Below the pieces are notes generated by a model. The model was not told where the DNA came from, made no database searches, and saw only the letters and a list, made by a program, of their open reading frames with translations. Shown here in pieces: positions 26,881-35,823 of a DNA stretch of 64,000 bases (positions within the stretch are counted from its first letter, which is position 1; every line of letters starts with the position of its first letter). Source of the stretch: Aurantiochytrium sp. KH105 (taxonomy: Eukaryota > Sar > Bigyra > Thraustochytrida > Thraustochytriidae). Location of the stretch: the NCBI GenBank assembly GCA_003116975.1, contig BGKB01000071.1, positions 186,001 through 250,000 on the forward strand. The letters run 5' to 3'. The translations under genes and the position numbers were made by a program.

Positions 26881-28055
26881 ATGTCGCGCGACGCCGGCTA
26901 CGATCGCTAGTACGTGTTCAACGGGTTCGTGGCGGCGGGGAGGGGAAGGAAGGGAAGGAAAGGAAAGGGAAAAGGGATGGCCGAAAAAGGTCGACGAGGA
27001 GATGTCGATCGATGCGCCCCCCACGCCCCACGCTCTTACGCGCTAGCTCGCGCGCTTACTCGTGGTGGACGTAGATCAGGCGGGGCCGTAGACGTAGACG
27101 TGCGGACCAGAGCTTTCCCGTCTGCTGATCGATGCGGTCCACCACAACTTGGATGAAAACGAACGAACCTTTGCCTGACTAACCTGCGCGCTTTCCCATG
27201 GCGTTTCTCCGGATACGCTAACCCATTGCTCGAATTCCTAACAGTTTGTCAATCTTCAGTCCAGAAGGACGCCTTTACCAGCTCGGTAAGTCTCACAATG
27301 TGCAGCTGGAGCCGCGAGGCATAAAAAATCCAAAAAGCAGCAGCGTAAAACTGACGATCTTTTGCGGGGACTCGTACGATCGGTGAATGTATCAAACAGA
27401 ATATGCCAAGAAGGCTGTGGAGAGCGGTGGCCTCACAACCGTGGCTGTTCGCGGGAGTGATAGCGTGTGCCTTGTGACGCAGCGCAAGGTGGAGGACAAG
27501 CTTGTGGACGCGGCGTCCATGACGCGCATGTTCAAGGTCACGCCCAAGATTGGCTGCGTTGTAACGGGTCTCATCGCCGACGGACGATCTCTTGTTGCCC
27601 AGGCCCGTCAGGAGGCATTCAACTTTGAGTACCAAAACGGCTACGCCATCCCGTGCTCGTACCTTGCGCGCCGCGTGGCTGATATTGCCCAGGTAAACAC
27701 CCAGCACGCCGGTCGACGTGTCATGGCTGTGGACATGATCTTTTGCAGCATCGATGACGAAGCAGGCGCCCAGCTATACCACGTTGACCCCGCCGGTCAC
27801 TACCACGGCTACCGGGCTACGGCGGCTGGCTCCAAGTTCCAGGAGGCCGTCTCTTTGCTCGAAAAGAAGGATACGGACTCGATGGACCTTGAAACGACCA
27901 TCCAGACGGCCATCATGACCCTGCAAACCACCGTCTCGGCTGACTTCAAGCCAGAAGAAATCGAGGTCGCCATTGTGCAGTCTGGCTCCGGCTTTAGCCT
28001 TTTGGAGGATGCCGAGGTCGAGGAGCATCTCACTGCCATTGCTGAGCGCGACTAA
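26881..28055 (+). CDS. PSMA6: 20S proteasome subunit alpha-6 (PSMA6), three exons
   Basis: The coding sequence is join(26881..26909, 27245..27285, 27400..28055), 241 aa. Exon 1 (29 nt) encodes MSRDAGYDR plus two bases; exon 2 (41 nt) completes YLSIFSPEGRLYQL; exon 3 resumes EYAKKAVESGGLTTVAVRG. Together they rebuild the alpha-subunit signature [SF]xFSPEGRLYQxEYAxKA and the usual alpha-6 N terminus MSR..GYDR. Exon 3 has the alpha-6 features IGCVVTGLIADGRS, RVADIAQVNTQ, GAQLYHVDPAGHYHGYRATAAG, FKPEEIEVAIV and the end AIAERD. Introns are GTACGT...CTAACAG and GTAAGT...AAACAG. Alpha subunits form the outer gate rings of the proteasome and are not catalytic. The in-frame ATG at 27387 lies inside intron 2 and would lose the gate-forming N terminus. 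Confidence 0.95.
26910..27244 (+). other. PSMA6 intron 1 (335 nt)
   Basis: The donor is GTACGT directly after the 29-nt exon 1. The acceptor is TTCCTAACAG, where CTAAC may also serve as a branch-point word very near the acceptor. The intron is stop-rich in the coding frame. Splicing restores the conserved alpha-subunit N terminus exactly. Confidence 0.9.
27286..27399 (+). other. PSMA6 intron 2 (114 nt)
   Basis: The donor is GTAAGT and the acceptor is TCAAACAG. The intron splits a Glu codon (G/AA) inside the QxEYA motif. It carries an ATG at 27387 that is in frame with exon 3 and could mislead gene finders. Confidence 0.92.
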
Positions 28056-28059
28056 TAAA
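28054..28059 (+). promoter_or_regulatory. Possible polyadenylation signal of PSMA6
   Basis: AATAAA overlaps the TAA stop codon of PSMA6. It matches the canonical signal, but use so close to the stop would leave a very short 3' UTR, so it may be chance. Confidence 0.3.
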
Positions 28060-28479
28060 GTACGTTTTCGCTGCGTTTCTGCTCTTCCATGCCTCTCTGC
28101 ATGCATCCATGCAGTCACTCATGTAAGATGCGTGACCACCTAGCTCTCCTTTCGACCTTGCTTGTTCTTTCTTCTCCATCCATTACCACTTTTCTCCTGT
28201 AGACGAACGACGAATTCGTGAACCGCGACCCAAACCATTCCTTGCACCCCCTTCCATGCGCCCCCACTCCATCTTATCCCATTCCATTTCTTTCCATCAA
28301 AAACAATCAATCAATTTGCAAAACAGCTTTTGTTCGCAGCCCATCACGATACCGCGCCAAACACGATAAAAGTAGATGTGATGGTCCCGGTGGTGGCGGC
28401 TCAAATAGATAGATTAGTGACCAAGACAAAGCGCATCCAAGTTCGAGGCGATCCTCGCGCTGCGAGCGGCCGCGGAGCC
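28056..28479. other. Intergenic between PSMA6 and the flavin monooxygenase
   Basis: This 424-bp spacer is rich in pyrimidines, with repeated CCATTCC/TTCCATC words. An ATG at 28381 in frame with the next gene would add 33 residues. No RNA gene is seen. Confidence 0.45.
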
Positions 28480-30801
28480 ATGCGGTGCGCCGGGCGCATC
28501 GAATTGTCCTCAATCGCTCGCCGACCTGCGCGAGCATGGAGCCCTCGAGGCGGGCGTGGTGGCCTCGCTGTTGACGCCGCACGGTGGAGGCTCAGGCGGG
28601 CGACTCTAGCATTTCGCCAGGCGTCCCTGTCCTCGCCCATCGCTGCGCAGACAGCAAGCCTGACGACAAAAGCACAGTCGCCGTCGCAGGTGCGGTCGCC
28701 GTCGCCGTCGCAGTCGCAGTCGCAAACAGCGATACCGACGGAGGTTCCCGTGCTCATTGCAGGCGCAGGGCCGGTGGGGACGCTTACGTCTCTCTTGCTG
28801 TCCAAGCACGGCGTGCAGTCTCTTGTCGTGGAGCAAGGCGAAGCGGGCGGGGACGGCGCAGGCGTGTCTGGCACGAAACTCGACCAAAGCGACGATGAAC
28901 ACCATGCGTTGCCGCATCCACGGGCCCATGTAATGCATACACGCGCCATGGAGGTGCTGCGTCAGCTGGGTCTTGAAGAAACGGTGTGGGGTCATGTGCC
29001 GCCTTCCGAGCATTGGCGTCGCTTTCGCTACTGCACGTCGCTCTTGGGCGATGATCTCGCTGTCATGGACCACTTTCGCACCGAAGAGTTCAAGCTCTTG
29101 GGTTCTTTAAGCCCGTGCCGTGTTGCGCAGCTTTCGCAGCCGATCCTTGAAAACATCCTCAGCGAGGCCGCAAACGCCGCAGCCGAAAGCTCTGGCGCAA
29201 AAGTGCTGACAGGCCATATTGTCCAAGACCTTGCACCTCGCAGCGAGGATGGCGGGGTAAACGTGACCATTCGCCCGACGAACGGTGGGCCGCCAACCAC
29301 CGTCGCGGCCCAATACGTCGTCGGCGCTGACGGAACCCGAAGCGCCGTGCGCCGCGCGCTTGGTATCACATCCCGAGGCGAGCACGACATGGAGTCCTTT
29401 GCCAGCATTCATTTCACAAGTCGCGAGCTTGGTAAAAGACTGGCCAAGGATCGGCGGGGCGCCATGCTGTCCTTTGTGTTCAGCCCAGATGTACTTGGAG
29501 TGGTTGTTTCGCACGATTTGCGTCGGGGCGACTGGGTCATCCATGCGCCCTTTTTCCCGCCGGCACAATCCCTCGAGGACATTTGCGGCACCGAAGAGGC
29601 TTGCATTGAAATCATCCGTCAGTGTTGTGCTCCGATGTCAACGCACAAAGGCGCAGAGGACGATCCTCTACGTGACCTAGAGCTCCACTCTGTGCGGGCC
29701 TGGGGCATGCACGCCACTTGCGCCACTTCTTTTGCCGGCATGGGTAATCGCGTTTTCCTCGCTGGAGATGCCGCACACCAGTTTCCCCCTTCCGGCGGGT
29801 TTGGTGTTAATGCCGGTCTCGTCGATGCACATAATCTCGCCTGGAAGCTCGCGTATACGCTGCAAGGAAAAGCAGGCCCCAGCCTTCTCGCTTCCTACGA
29901 CCTAGAGCGGCGCCCCGTCATCGAGGATGCATTGAGCGTTGCCGTCGACAACTACCGTCGAGGCCTCCTTCCTGCTCGCGCCATGGGCCTCGAGCGAAAT
30001 CTTGTCGCCACGGCCGTGTCAATGCTTGGGCAAGGTGGCGCTACCCTTCCATGGGCCGGTGACCTCGTGAGTGGAATGCTTACAGTCGGCAAGCAGCATT
30101 TGCGATCCCCTGCGCTCGTCAAGTCACGCGTTAAGCGTGTGGTCGAGGAGGACCAGGACGCTCTACCGCTCCTCTTTCCACGCACAGACAAGGGGTTTCG
30201 ATACTTTCCAGAAGCTGGCGGCGTCGCACGCCCTGCAAGTTCTCCGACATCCACGCCTCGGGATCTGAGTCCCAGTGAGTTCTGGCTCAAGCCTCACTTG
30301 AAAAGAGGCACTCAGACAGATATTGCGCTCGGGACTTCCCCCGGTCAGGCCCTCCCCCACGCTTGGATTCTAGAACGCGACTCCGACTTGCGACTTTCCA
30401 CTATTGATATCATCAGCGCCCAGCTTCCCGCATACACGCTTCTTTACGCAATGCCATCGATTTGGCGCCCTGCCTTGGAAACACTTCACCAAAAGTATGG
30501 AAAGGCGAAAACAGATCGAGTTCTTCGTGGCGTTGCGCTTGTGCCTCTACAATTACCTGACGGTACCACGGGAGACACCGGCGATTTCAAAGAAGCTGTA
30601 TATGTGTACGAGGCTAACTCGCCCTGGGAGCAGCTCCGTGAGATTAGCGAGCGTGGCGCTCTCCTGGTGCGCCCGGATGGCCACATTGCGGCTCAATTGG
30701 CGGGCCCGTCCTCCTCTACCCCTTCAGCGTCTCCTCGAGATCTCTCGCATGACATACTCGACGTTCTAGAGGAGCTCGAGCTTCGCATTAACTGTAATTG
30801 A
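28480..30801 (+). CDS. FAD-dependent aromatic monooxygenase (PHBH/phenol hydroxylase-like)
   Basis: ATG at 28480 gives 773 aa with an Arg/Ala-rich leader of about 65 residues that could target mitochondria. Flavoprotein motifs follow in order: PVLIAGAGPVGTLTSLLLSKHG (FAD GxGxxG, about residues 90-112), AHVMHTRAMEVLRQLG, VVGADGTRSAVRRALG (DG motif, about 280) and FLAGDAAHQFPPSGGFGVNAGLVDAHNLAWKLA (GD motif, about 428). The C-terminal region resembles the thioredoxin-like domain of phenol hydroxylases and TfdB/MhpA enzymes. It should use NAD(P)H and oxygen to hydroxylate an aromatic or polyketide-like substrate. Bacterial-type members are common, so transfer is possible, but base composition looks native. 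An upstream in-frame ATG at 28381 is an alternative start. Confidence 0.87.
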   Translation: MRCAGRIELSSIARRPARAWSPRGGRGGLAVDAARWRLRRATLAFRQASLSSPIAAQTASLTTKAQSPSQVRSPSPSQSQSQTAIPTEVPVLIAGAGPVGTLTSLLLSKHGVQSLVVEQGEAGGDGAGVSGTKLDQSDDEHHALPHPRAHVMHTRAMEVLRQLGLEETVWGHVPPSEHWRRFRYCTSLLGDDLAVMDHFRTEEFKLLGSLSPCRVAQLSQPILENILSEAANAAAESSGAKVLTGHIVQDLAPRSEDGGVNVTIRPTNGGPPTTVAAQYVVGADGTRSAVRRALGITSRGEHDMESFASIHFTSRELGKRLAKDRRGAMLSFVFSPDVLGVVVSHDLRRGDWVIHAPFFPPAQSLEDICGTEEACIEIIRQCCAPMSTHKGAEDDPLRDLELHSVRAWGMHATCATSFAGMGNRVFLAGDAAHQFPPSGGFGVNAGLVDAHNLAWKLAYTLQGKAGPSLLASYDLERRPVIEDALSVAVDNYRRGLLPARAMGLERNLVATAVSMLGQGGATLPWAGDLVSGMLTVGKQHLRSPALVKSRVKRVVEEDQDALPLLFPRTDKGFRYFPEAGGVARPASSPTSTPRDLSPSEFWLKPHLKRGTQTDIALGTSPGQALPHAWILERDSDLRLSTIDIISAQLPAYTLLYAMPSIWRPALETLHQKYGKAKTDRVLRGVALVPLQLPDGTTGDTGDFKEAVYVYEANSPWEQLREISERGALLVRPDGHIAAQLAGPSSSTPSASPRDLSHDILDVLEELELRINCN

Positions 30802-31315
30802 ACTTTACTTGTGATGGTAAGGCTTTCGTACGGAGCATCTTGGGGTGAAACTCACGAAAGTCACGGAAAAAGGGTGAGAAAAATCTTTTTTATCCGTTTT
30901 GATTCAGGCTCGGAACTTCGACTTAAAGTGGCACTGGACTAGCTAAGGCGGGTGTTCCACCGTCTTGGACTGACGCCCAGGGGACCAGACCCCGTCACGG
31001 CGTAAGGGAAAAGACAAAGTGCGACCGGAAGGGTTTGCGGTACGAAAATAGGAGGCCAACTTGGCTGGTATCAAACGGCCTAGGCCTACTAGGCCTCGAT
31101 TCAATCGTAAGTATAGCAGCGAAGTGGCGAATGCCAGCACTGGTGGAAAGGTGCTTACTCACACGAAAGAGAGACAGAACCCGCTTCCTCATCCGAAGAG
31201 CAAACAGACTATCTCCCCTAGGCTGCGACGCAACGCAGAGAAAAGCACGCGGAAGGGCCGCGTTGGGTGTCCTGCCCACGCCGGCTGGACCTCGAGTGCC
31301 GCACGCTCGTTGACT
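30802..31315. other. Intergenic upstream of the EGF-like/7TM array
   Basis: This 514-bp region contains overlapping CCTAGGCCTACTAGGCCT words at 31078-31097 and a strong donor-like GTAAGTATAG at about 31107, which could begin a 5'-UTR intron of the next gene. The open frame running through it from 31061 begins with TTG and has no family features. Confidence 0.4.
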
Positions 31316-32482
31316 ATGTTGGCTGATTGCATTGTCCATTGCGAAGAGGCCAATCGCGGAACATGCGTCGAGAGCGTCATCAACAGCTCTTTCTATCATG
31401 GTGATACATGCTTGTGTGACAATGCATGGACACGTGACACCACCAATGTCTGGATTGAGTCCGCAAGGTGTCCATTGTCTGTACTCTTTGCACGAGTATT
31501 CTTCTGCGTCTGCTCTGCTGGGTCTGGAACGCTGTTTCTGCTCAGTATTTGGCTCTTGTACCAATTTTGGAGAAACCATCGATCGATAGCGATTCCTTTG
31601 CGCTTGTGTATTGCATCTCTCGCGCACCTCGGCTATGACGTGATCCGATTATTTTCGCTACAGACGTCACTCGTTACATCTCTTCTTTATTTGGCGTTCA
31701 ACGTCGCTCTTCTCGAACTTTTGAGAGCATTTGCATTGCAAACTGCTGCTTCGGTCGTAGAAATTCTACGAAAGTATCCCAAGAAGCACGAGGCTCTTCT
31801 TTCCAACTATGCGATGGTTGTCTTTTGGAGTACAAGCTCAATGCTCTTGTCCATGTTTGTTCAGGTCGGAGCGCGCATGTTTGGACATTGGAGATTTGCC
31901 GCTGGGGACATTGACGGATTCAATGCAGGCAGTATGTTTGCGCTATTAGGCCTCTCCCTCGGCCTGCTCGGTTTTTTTCCGGCAATCTTCCTCTTCTCGA
32001 GAAAGCTTCATCAGCTGCTCAATCCAGACACCAATGTCTCGGGGCAGAGTCTCACCACTGCATCGCTGGCGTCTTTGAGTTTCAAGCTTGACGGATTGCT
32101 CTCATGTCTGCAGCTCGTCCGGAATGTCGTGACGTTCCTTGGCTCGGTGTCAATTCTAGTAAATTTCGCGGGGCTGGTGTTGTATGTCCTTGGCCATGAT
32201 GCCGCGGCCTACATTTGGATCGTCTTTTGGGTCGCGCAAGGCGGCACAGTCTTTGGGTTGGCTGCACTTTGGAGATTCCAAAGCAAACTCATCAGGGCCG
32301 CCGTGGTTCCAGATCCCACACACGGTTCGACAGCCCTTGCCTTTGAGGGAACGACTACGATTTCAAAACGTCAAGACAGTTTTCAAGCTCTCGGACCCGT
32401 TGTCGTCTCACACAGCACCTCCTCATCATTGAAACTATTTTCGGACCAGGTGTCCCATTCTCAAGCGCCTGACTTGACCTAA
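31316..32482 (+). CDS. EGF-like ectodomain / seven-span membrane protein, paralogue 1
   Basis: ATG at 31316 gives 388 aa. The first 55 residues form a six-cysteine module: C-x3-C-x6-C, then a loop with an NSS glycosylation sequon, C-x-C, then WTRD and a final C-P. About seven hydrophobic spans follow: LFARVFFCVCSAGSGTLFLL, a second with HLGYDVIRLF, LLYLAFNVALLELL, YAMVVFWSTSSMLLSMFV, MFALLGLSLGLLGFFPAIFLF, VVTFLGSVSILVNFAGLVLYVL and AYIWIVFWVAQGGTVFGLAAL. The layout (exposed N terminus, seven spans, Ser/Thr-rich cytosolic tail) is receptor-like, but no known GPCR family signature is visible. There is no signal peptide from this start, so the first span may export the N terminus, or an upstream exon may be missing. 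It is first of three tandem paralogues. Confidence 0.7.
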   Translation: MLADCIVHCEEANRGTCVESVINSSFYHGDTCLCDNAWTRDTTNVWIESARCPLSVLFARVFFCVCSAGSGTLFLLSIWLLYQFWRNHRSIAIPLRLCIASLAHLGYDVIRLFSLQTSLVTSLLYLAFNVALLELLRAFALQTAASVVEILRKYPKKHEALLSNYAMVVFWSTSSMLLSMFVQVGARMFGHWRFAAGDIDGFNAGSMFALLGLSLGLLGFFPAIFLFSRKLHQLLNPDTNVSGQSLTTASLASLSFKLDGLLSCLQLVRNVVTFLGSVSILVNFAGLVLYVLGHDAAAYIWIVFWVAQGGTVFGLAALWRFQSKLIRAAVVPDPTHGSTALAFEGTTTISKRQDSFQALGPVVVSHSTSSSLKLFSDQVSHSQAPDLT

Positions 32483-32970
32483 TCCAACCCTCGCCCAAAT
32501 CAAAAAAATAAAAAAAATATTGTAGCCGTTTCGTTGTAGACTCACAGTCAGTCACTGCTGTGGCACTGGCACTGCAGAATTTCGTTGAATTTGAAGCTAG
32601 CTCTTTGAACTTGAATGCGACGCCGTTCGGACCCATGCGACTCTCTGTGGCCGTGACTGAGACTCGGAGCCTGAATGAATGGATGCGCAAAGAAGCAACG
32701 ACACTGGTTTGCTCCCCTCTGAGTCAGTCGATGTGCTGAAAAATGAGTGTATCGGTCCCACGTTCCCCTCATTTGTGCACAAAAAAGCTAGCGAGCCATT
32801 CTGATGTCGGTTCAAAGTGTACTTTTTGAATCGGTTGTTTCCGAGTGTGCACTCATCCGTTCATCCTCTGCGCCCCTATCACAACATTTGGGCAAACAAG
32901 CAAAGGCAAACTCCGTCTGCTCACGGTAGTGGCGTGCGCCTGCAGGCCAGGTGACGACGGCCACGGGGGC
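32483..32970. other. Intergenic between array paralogues 1 and 2
   Basis: This 488-bp region starts with an A/T-rich block (AATAAAAAAAATATTG near 32507-32522) that probably marks the 3' end of paralogue 1. No RNA gene or recognised motif follows. The open frame of paralogue 2 extends back to a GTG at 32845 through sequence without conserved features. Confidence 0.4.
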
Positions 32971-34038
32971 ATGGGCGACCACCATCAGCACGGGGCCGTA
33001 GCTGCAAACTGCACAGAAACTTGCGAAGCGTCAGGGCACGGCACATGTTTCCAAGAAGAAGGCTCCTCACTCTTCTCGTGCGTGTGCGACAGTGGCTGGA
33101 CGCGTGATGACATGCTTATCGTCAACAGTCAGCCAAGCTGCCCGGTTCCACTTGCAGTACCGCTAACTATCTCTAGCGCGCTGCTCATCGGAAGCTGCTA
33201 CGTCGCCATTTGGGCCATCCGTATGGCAATATCAAATCCGTCGACGCGTAGATTTAGTCTGCAGATTCTCGTGTCCGCTTTGATCCATGCAAGCTATGAC
33301 GCCACAAGGTTGTTCACCTTTGCACCATCGGCATGGTCAACCCTAGGCTTCGCCAGCGTGACGATGATGTCATTGCACATGACACGGGTCATTATATGCG
33401 AGCTAGCAAGCGAAGCATATCATCTCCTTGAAAGAGATCCCCAAAGGCTTAAGCCTCTCATTCTCGTGCGGTCTCGAATTATGGCGTGGACAAATAGTGC
33501 CGTCGATTCGACTTTGTTTCTTGTTTCAATCTCGAGACTTTATTGTGTTGCAGCAATCCAGATCGAAGATTGGGATGCATTTAATTACAACACAGTCAGT
33601 TCTGCATGTATTGCATGCATTGCGTACGCTGTCGTACTTGGAACTTTACAGGTTTTTTTTGCGCAGATGAAAGTCATTGTTTCCTTCAAGAGTAGCGTCC
33701 CGAATAGTAAGAATGAGGACTTCCTTCTTGATAGTCTTGAGGAATTTCGCAACACTATTCTCTTTGTGGCCATATTTTTATTTATGACCTCGGCATTTCT
33801 TTACACGGTGTACATTTTAAAGAGTCAAGAGAGCGACTACACCTGGATTGTTTTTCAAATGGCGCAGATCGGTACTTTTGGCGACGTGTGGATGTTACGT
33901 TCCTTCGCCGTAAGATTGGCCACATTCAAGGAAACCAGGCCATTGAAACGTGCAGCCTCTGTTCCATCCAAGGTCAAGCAAAGCCCAAACAATGCTCTCA
34001 AAAAATCCGACACAACAACTTCTGTGCTACCGCATTGA
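32971..34038 (+). CDS. EGF-like ectodomain / seven-span membrane protein, paralogue 2
   Basis: ATG at 32971 (355 aa) fits the paralogue pattern, since both this protein and paralogue 3 begin M-[GV]-D-x-H-x-H-G. The ectodomain is C-x3-C-EASGHGTC, then C-x-C, SGWTRD and C-P, with an N-C-T sequon. Spans follow: PLTISSALLIGSCYVAIWAIR, VSALIHASYDATRLF, LGFASVTMMSLHMTRVIICEL, a fourth with VDSTLFLVSISRLY, ACIAYAVVLGTLQVFF, NTILFVAIFLFMTSAFLYTVYIL and YTWIVFQMAQIGTFGDVWML. The tail is basic and Ser/Thr-rich. The conserved H-x2-Y-D-x2-R-[LI] word in span 2 and the [YN]xWI[VL]F word of span 7 are shared by the paralogues. Function is unknown; a sensory or adhesion receptor is inference from topology only. 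Confidence 0.75.
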   Translation: MGDHHQHGAVAANCTETCEASGHGTCFQEEGSSLFSCVCDSGWTRDDMLIVNSQPSCPVPLAVPLTISSALLIGSCYVAIWAIRMAISNPSTRRFSLQILVSALIHASYDATRLFTFAPSAWSTLGFASVTMMSLHMTRVIICELASEAYHLLERDPQRLKPLILVRSRIMAWTNSAVDSTLFLVSISRLYCVAAIQIEDWDAFNYNTVSSACIACIAYAVVLGTLQVFFAQMKVIVSFKSSVPNSKNEDFLLDSLEEFRNTILFVAIFLFMTSAFLYTVYILKSQESDYTWIVFQMAQIGTFGDVWMLRSFAVRLATFKETRPLKRAASVPSKVKQSPNNALKKSDTTTSVLPH

Positions 34039-34788
34039 GCTGCAATGCTGGTGGTTGAGTAGTAAGCGCATAGCGCACAATTCGATGAAAATGAAAATCA
34101 AAAAACGGAGTTCTAGGCCTACCTTTTTGCTAGGCCTAAGCAAGCCCTGCTTAAACTCGCGGGATAGAAGGAAAGAAGAAAGAATCTTCAGATGGAACAA
34201 AAAAAATTCAGAGAAAAGCCGTTGGCTTGCTCAGGGACTCACTGTCAGACGAGCAAACCCCGCGCGTCAGTCAGTGGGCGACGGGCAAAGTGGCGGCGGG
34301 CGACCGACCATAGGTGTATCAGACGGGGACAGAGACTCGCTTCGGCCCGGACTCTCATAGATTTTAGCAGACAGGTGATCGGTGACTTGACATTGAATGG
34401 GACCGTTGAATTTATTGTTGGTGGCGGCATTTCAAGTGTACAGTTATACTACTTTTTAGGAATGTTACACGGAAAACTGCTAACAAAGGCCCGAGCACCA
34501 GCACGACAGGAAGCATTATCATCACGGCTAACGCCAGAGACTTGACAGTGTCAGATGCAGAGACGGAGAGAGAGAGAGAGAGAGAGAGAGAAGAGAGAGA
34601 GAGGGAGAGAATTTGAGTAAGTGAGTGAATGAGAGAAAGAAGAAGCAGACCGCCAAACTCGTCATAGGCCTCGTTGCACCCGCCTTCACTCAGCCCATGG
34701 AAGAAGAATAAGGTTGCTGCATCGAGAGCAGACGTAATACTCATCGTTGCAGAAAAGCGAAAACACCGCGGCGAGAGCAGCTGACAAG
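34039..34788. other. Intergenic between array paralogues 2 and 3
   Basis: This 750-bp region has two exact CTAGGCCTA words (34113-34121 and 34130-34138) just after paralogue 2 and a GA microsatellite at about 34562-34609. No other element is recognised. Confidence 0.45.
34562..34609 (+). repeat. (GA)n microsatellite
   Basis: This is a nearly perfect GA run, interrupted by an AAGA and a GGGA, about 180 bp upstream of the ATG of paralogue 3. Confidence 0.85.
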
Positions 34789-35823
34789 ATGGTAGACGTC
34801 CACTTTCACGGCAACGTTATCGAGAACTGCTCAGAAGCATGTGAGGCCTCGGGACACGGAACTTGCGTTTGGCATAACGTATCGGAGCGATTCATTTGCG
34901 CTTGCAATGGTCAATGGACGCGTGACAACATGCACTTTATCAATCCTCCTCTGGCATGCCCTGTTCCCATGTTGTCTCAGCAAGTCTTTTCGTGCGTGCA
35001 CCTTCTCGGGAGTTGCTACATTGCGGCATGGGCAATCCGTTTCGCGCGGGCGTTTCCGAGAGATCGAAAGCTCGGTATAATTTTCTTCGTGTCCGCAGTT
35101 TCTCACGCATTATATGACATTATGAGGATCGTCACCGTCAATGAATCTGCAATCGGCGCAATATCATTTGCGTTTATATGTATATCATGCGTCAACTGCG
35201 CGCGAACAGTCATCCTCGAACTCGCACAAGAAGCGCACGAGCTCGTACATGATAGTGCAGAGCAGCTCGAGCACTTTATCCTTGTGCATTCGAGGTTAGC
35301 AGCTTGGGTCGACGCCGTGGTGGACACCGTCAGCTCACTTATGGTCGTCGCGAGACTGTTCGGCACCAGCGCGCTGAATAGTGACGATATTCTGGGCTAT
35401 AATCAAAACACAAGGATCAACATTTGGCTGCTCACCGTCGCCGAAATTGTTCTGGCTATTTCCTTCCAGGTATTCCTCTCACGTATACGTATGATTCTCA
35501 GCATGAACAATGGTGCCTCGGCGACATCGGAGATGGGGATGTTCCTTCTTCGAAGTATCAAAAAATATCGAGATCTTATGGTCGTTGCAGCGGGCAATAT
35601 ATGCGTCTGCTCCACTATTCTTGGATATCGATACAAACAATCCAATGAAAATCTCGAGAACGTGTGGATACTTTTTGCGTACGTGCAATCAAGATCTCTC
35701 GCGCAATTGACACTTTGGCGTGGTCCCATTGTCGAGTTGGCAGAGCTTCGGAGCAAAAAAGATTCAGCTTCGACCGGACTCGGTCGAATCACGTCCGGAC
35801 ACTTTTCGGTGTTACGGCATTGA
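34789..35823 (+). CDS. EGF-like ectodomain / seven-span membrane protein, paralogue 3
   Basis: ATG at 34789 gives 344 aa beginning MVDVHFHGN; the frame extends back only to a TTG. The ectodomain has C-x3-C-EASGHGTC, then C-x-C, QWTRD and C-P, with N-C-S and N-V-S sequons. Seven hydrophobic segments follow, including VFSCVHLLGSCYIAAWAIRFA, a second containing SHALYDIMRIV, AISFAFICISCVNCARTVIL, VVDTVSSLMVVARL, IWLLTVAEIVLAISFQVFL and weaker spans 6 and 7. Spans 6-7 are less hydrophobic than in the other two copies, so this may be a diverging copy. It is closest to paralogue 2. Its last 12 bp overlap the 3' end of the convergent coiled-coil gene. Confidence 0.73.
   Translation: MVDVHFHGNVIENCSEACEASGHGTCVWHNVSERFICACNGQWTRDNMHFINPPLACPVPMLSQQVFSCVHLLGSCYIAAWAIRFARAFPRDRKLGIIFFVSAVSHALYDIMRIVTVNESAIGAISFAFICISCVNCARTVILELAQEAHELVHDSAEQLEHFILVHSRLAAWVDAVVDTVSSLMVVARLFGTSALNSDDILGYNQNTRINIWLLTVAEIVLAISFQVFLSRIRMILSMNNGASATSEMGMFLLRSIKKYRDLMVVAAGNICVCSTILGYRYKQSNENLENVWILFAYVQSRSLAQLTLWRGPIVELAELRSKKDSASTGLGRITSGHFSVLRH

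Noticed and set aside
27387..27399. ATG at 27387 as the PSMA6 start
   Set aside because: It lies inside intron 2; splicing of two upstream exons rebuilds the conserved alpha-subunit N terminus.
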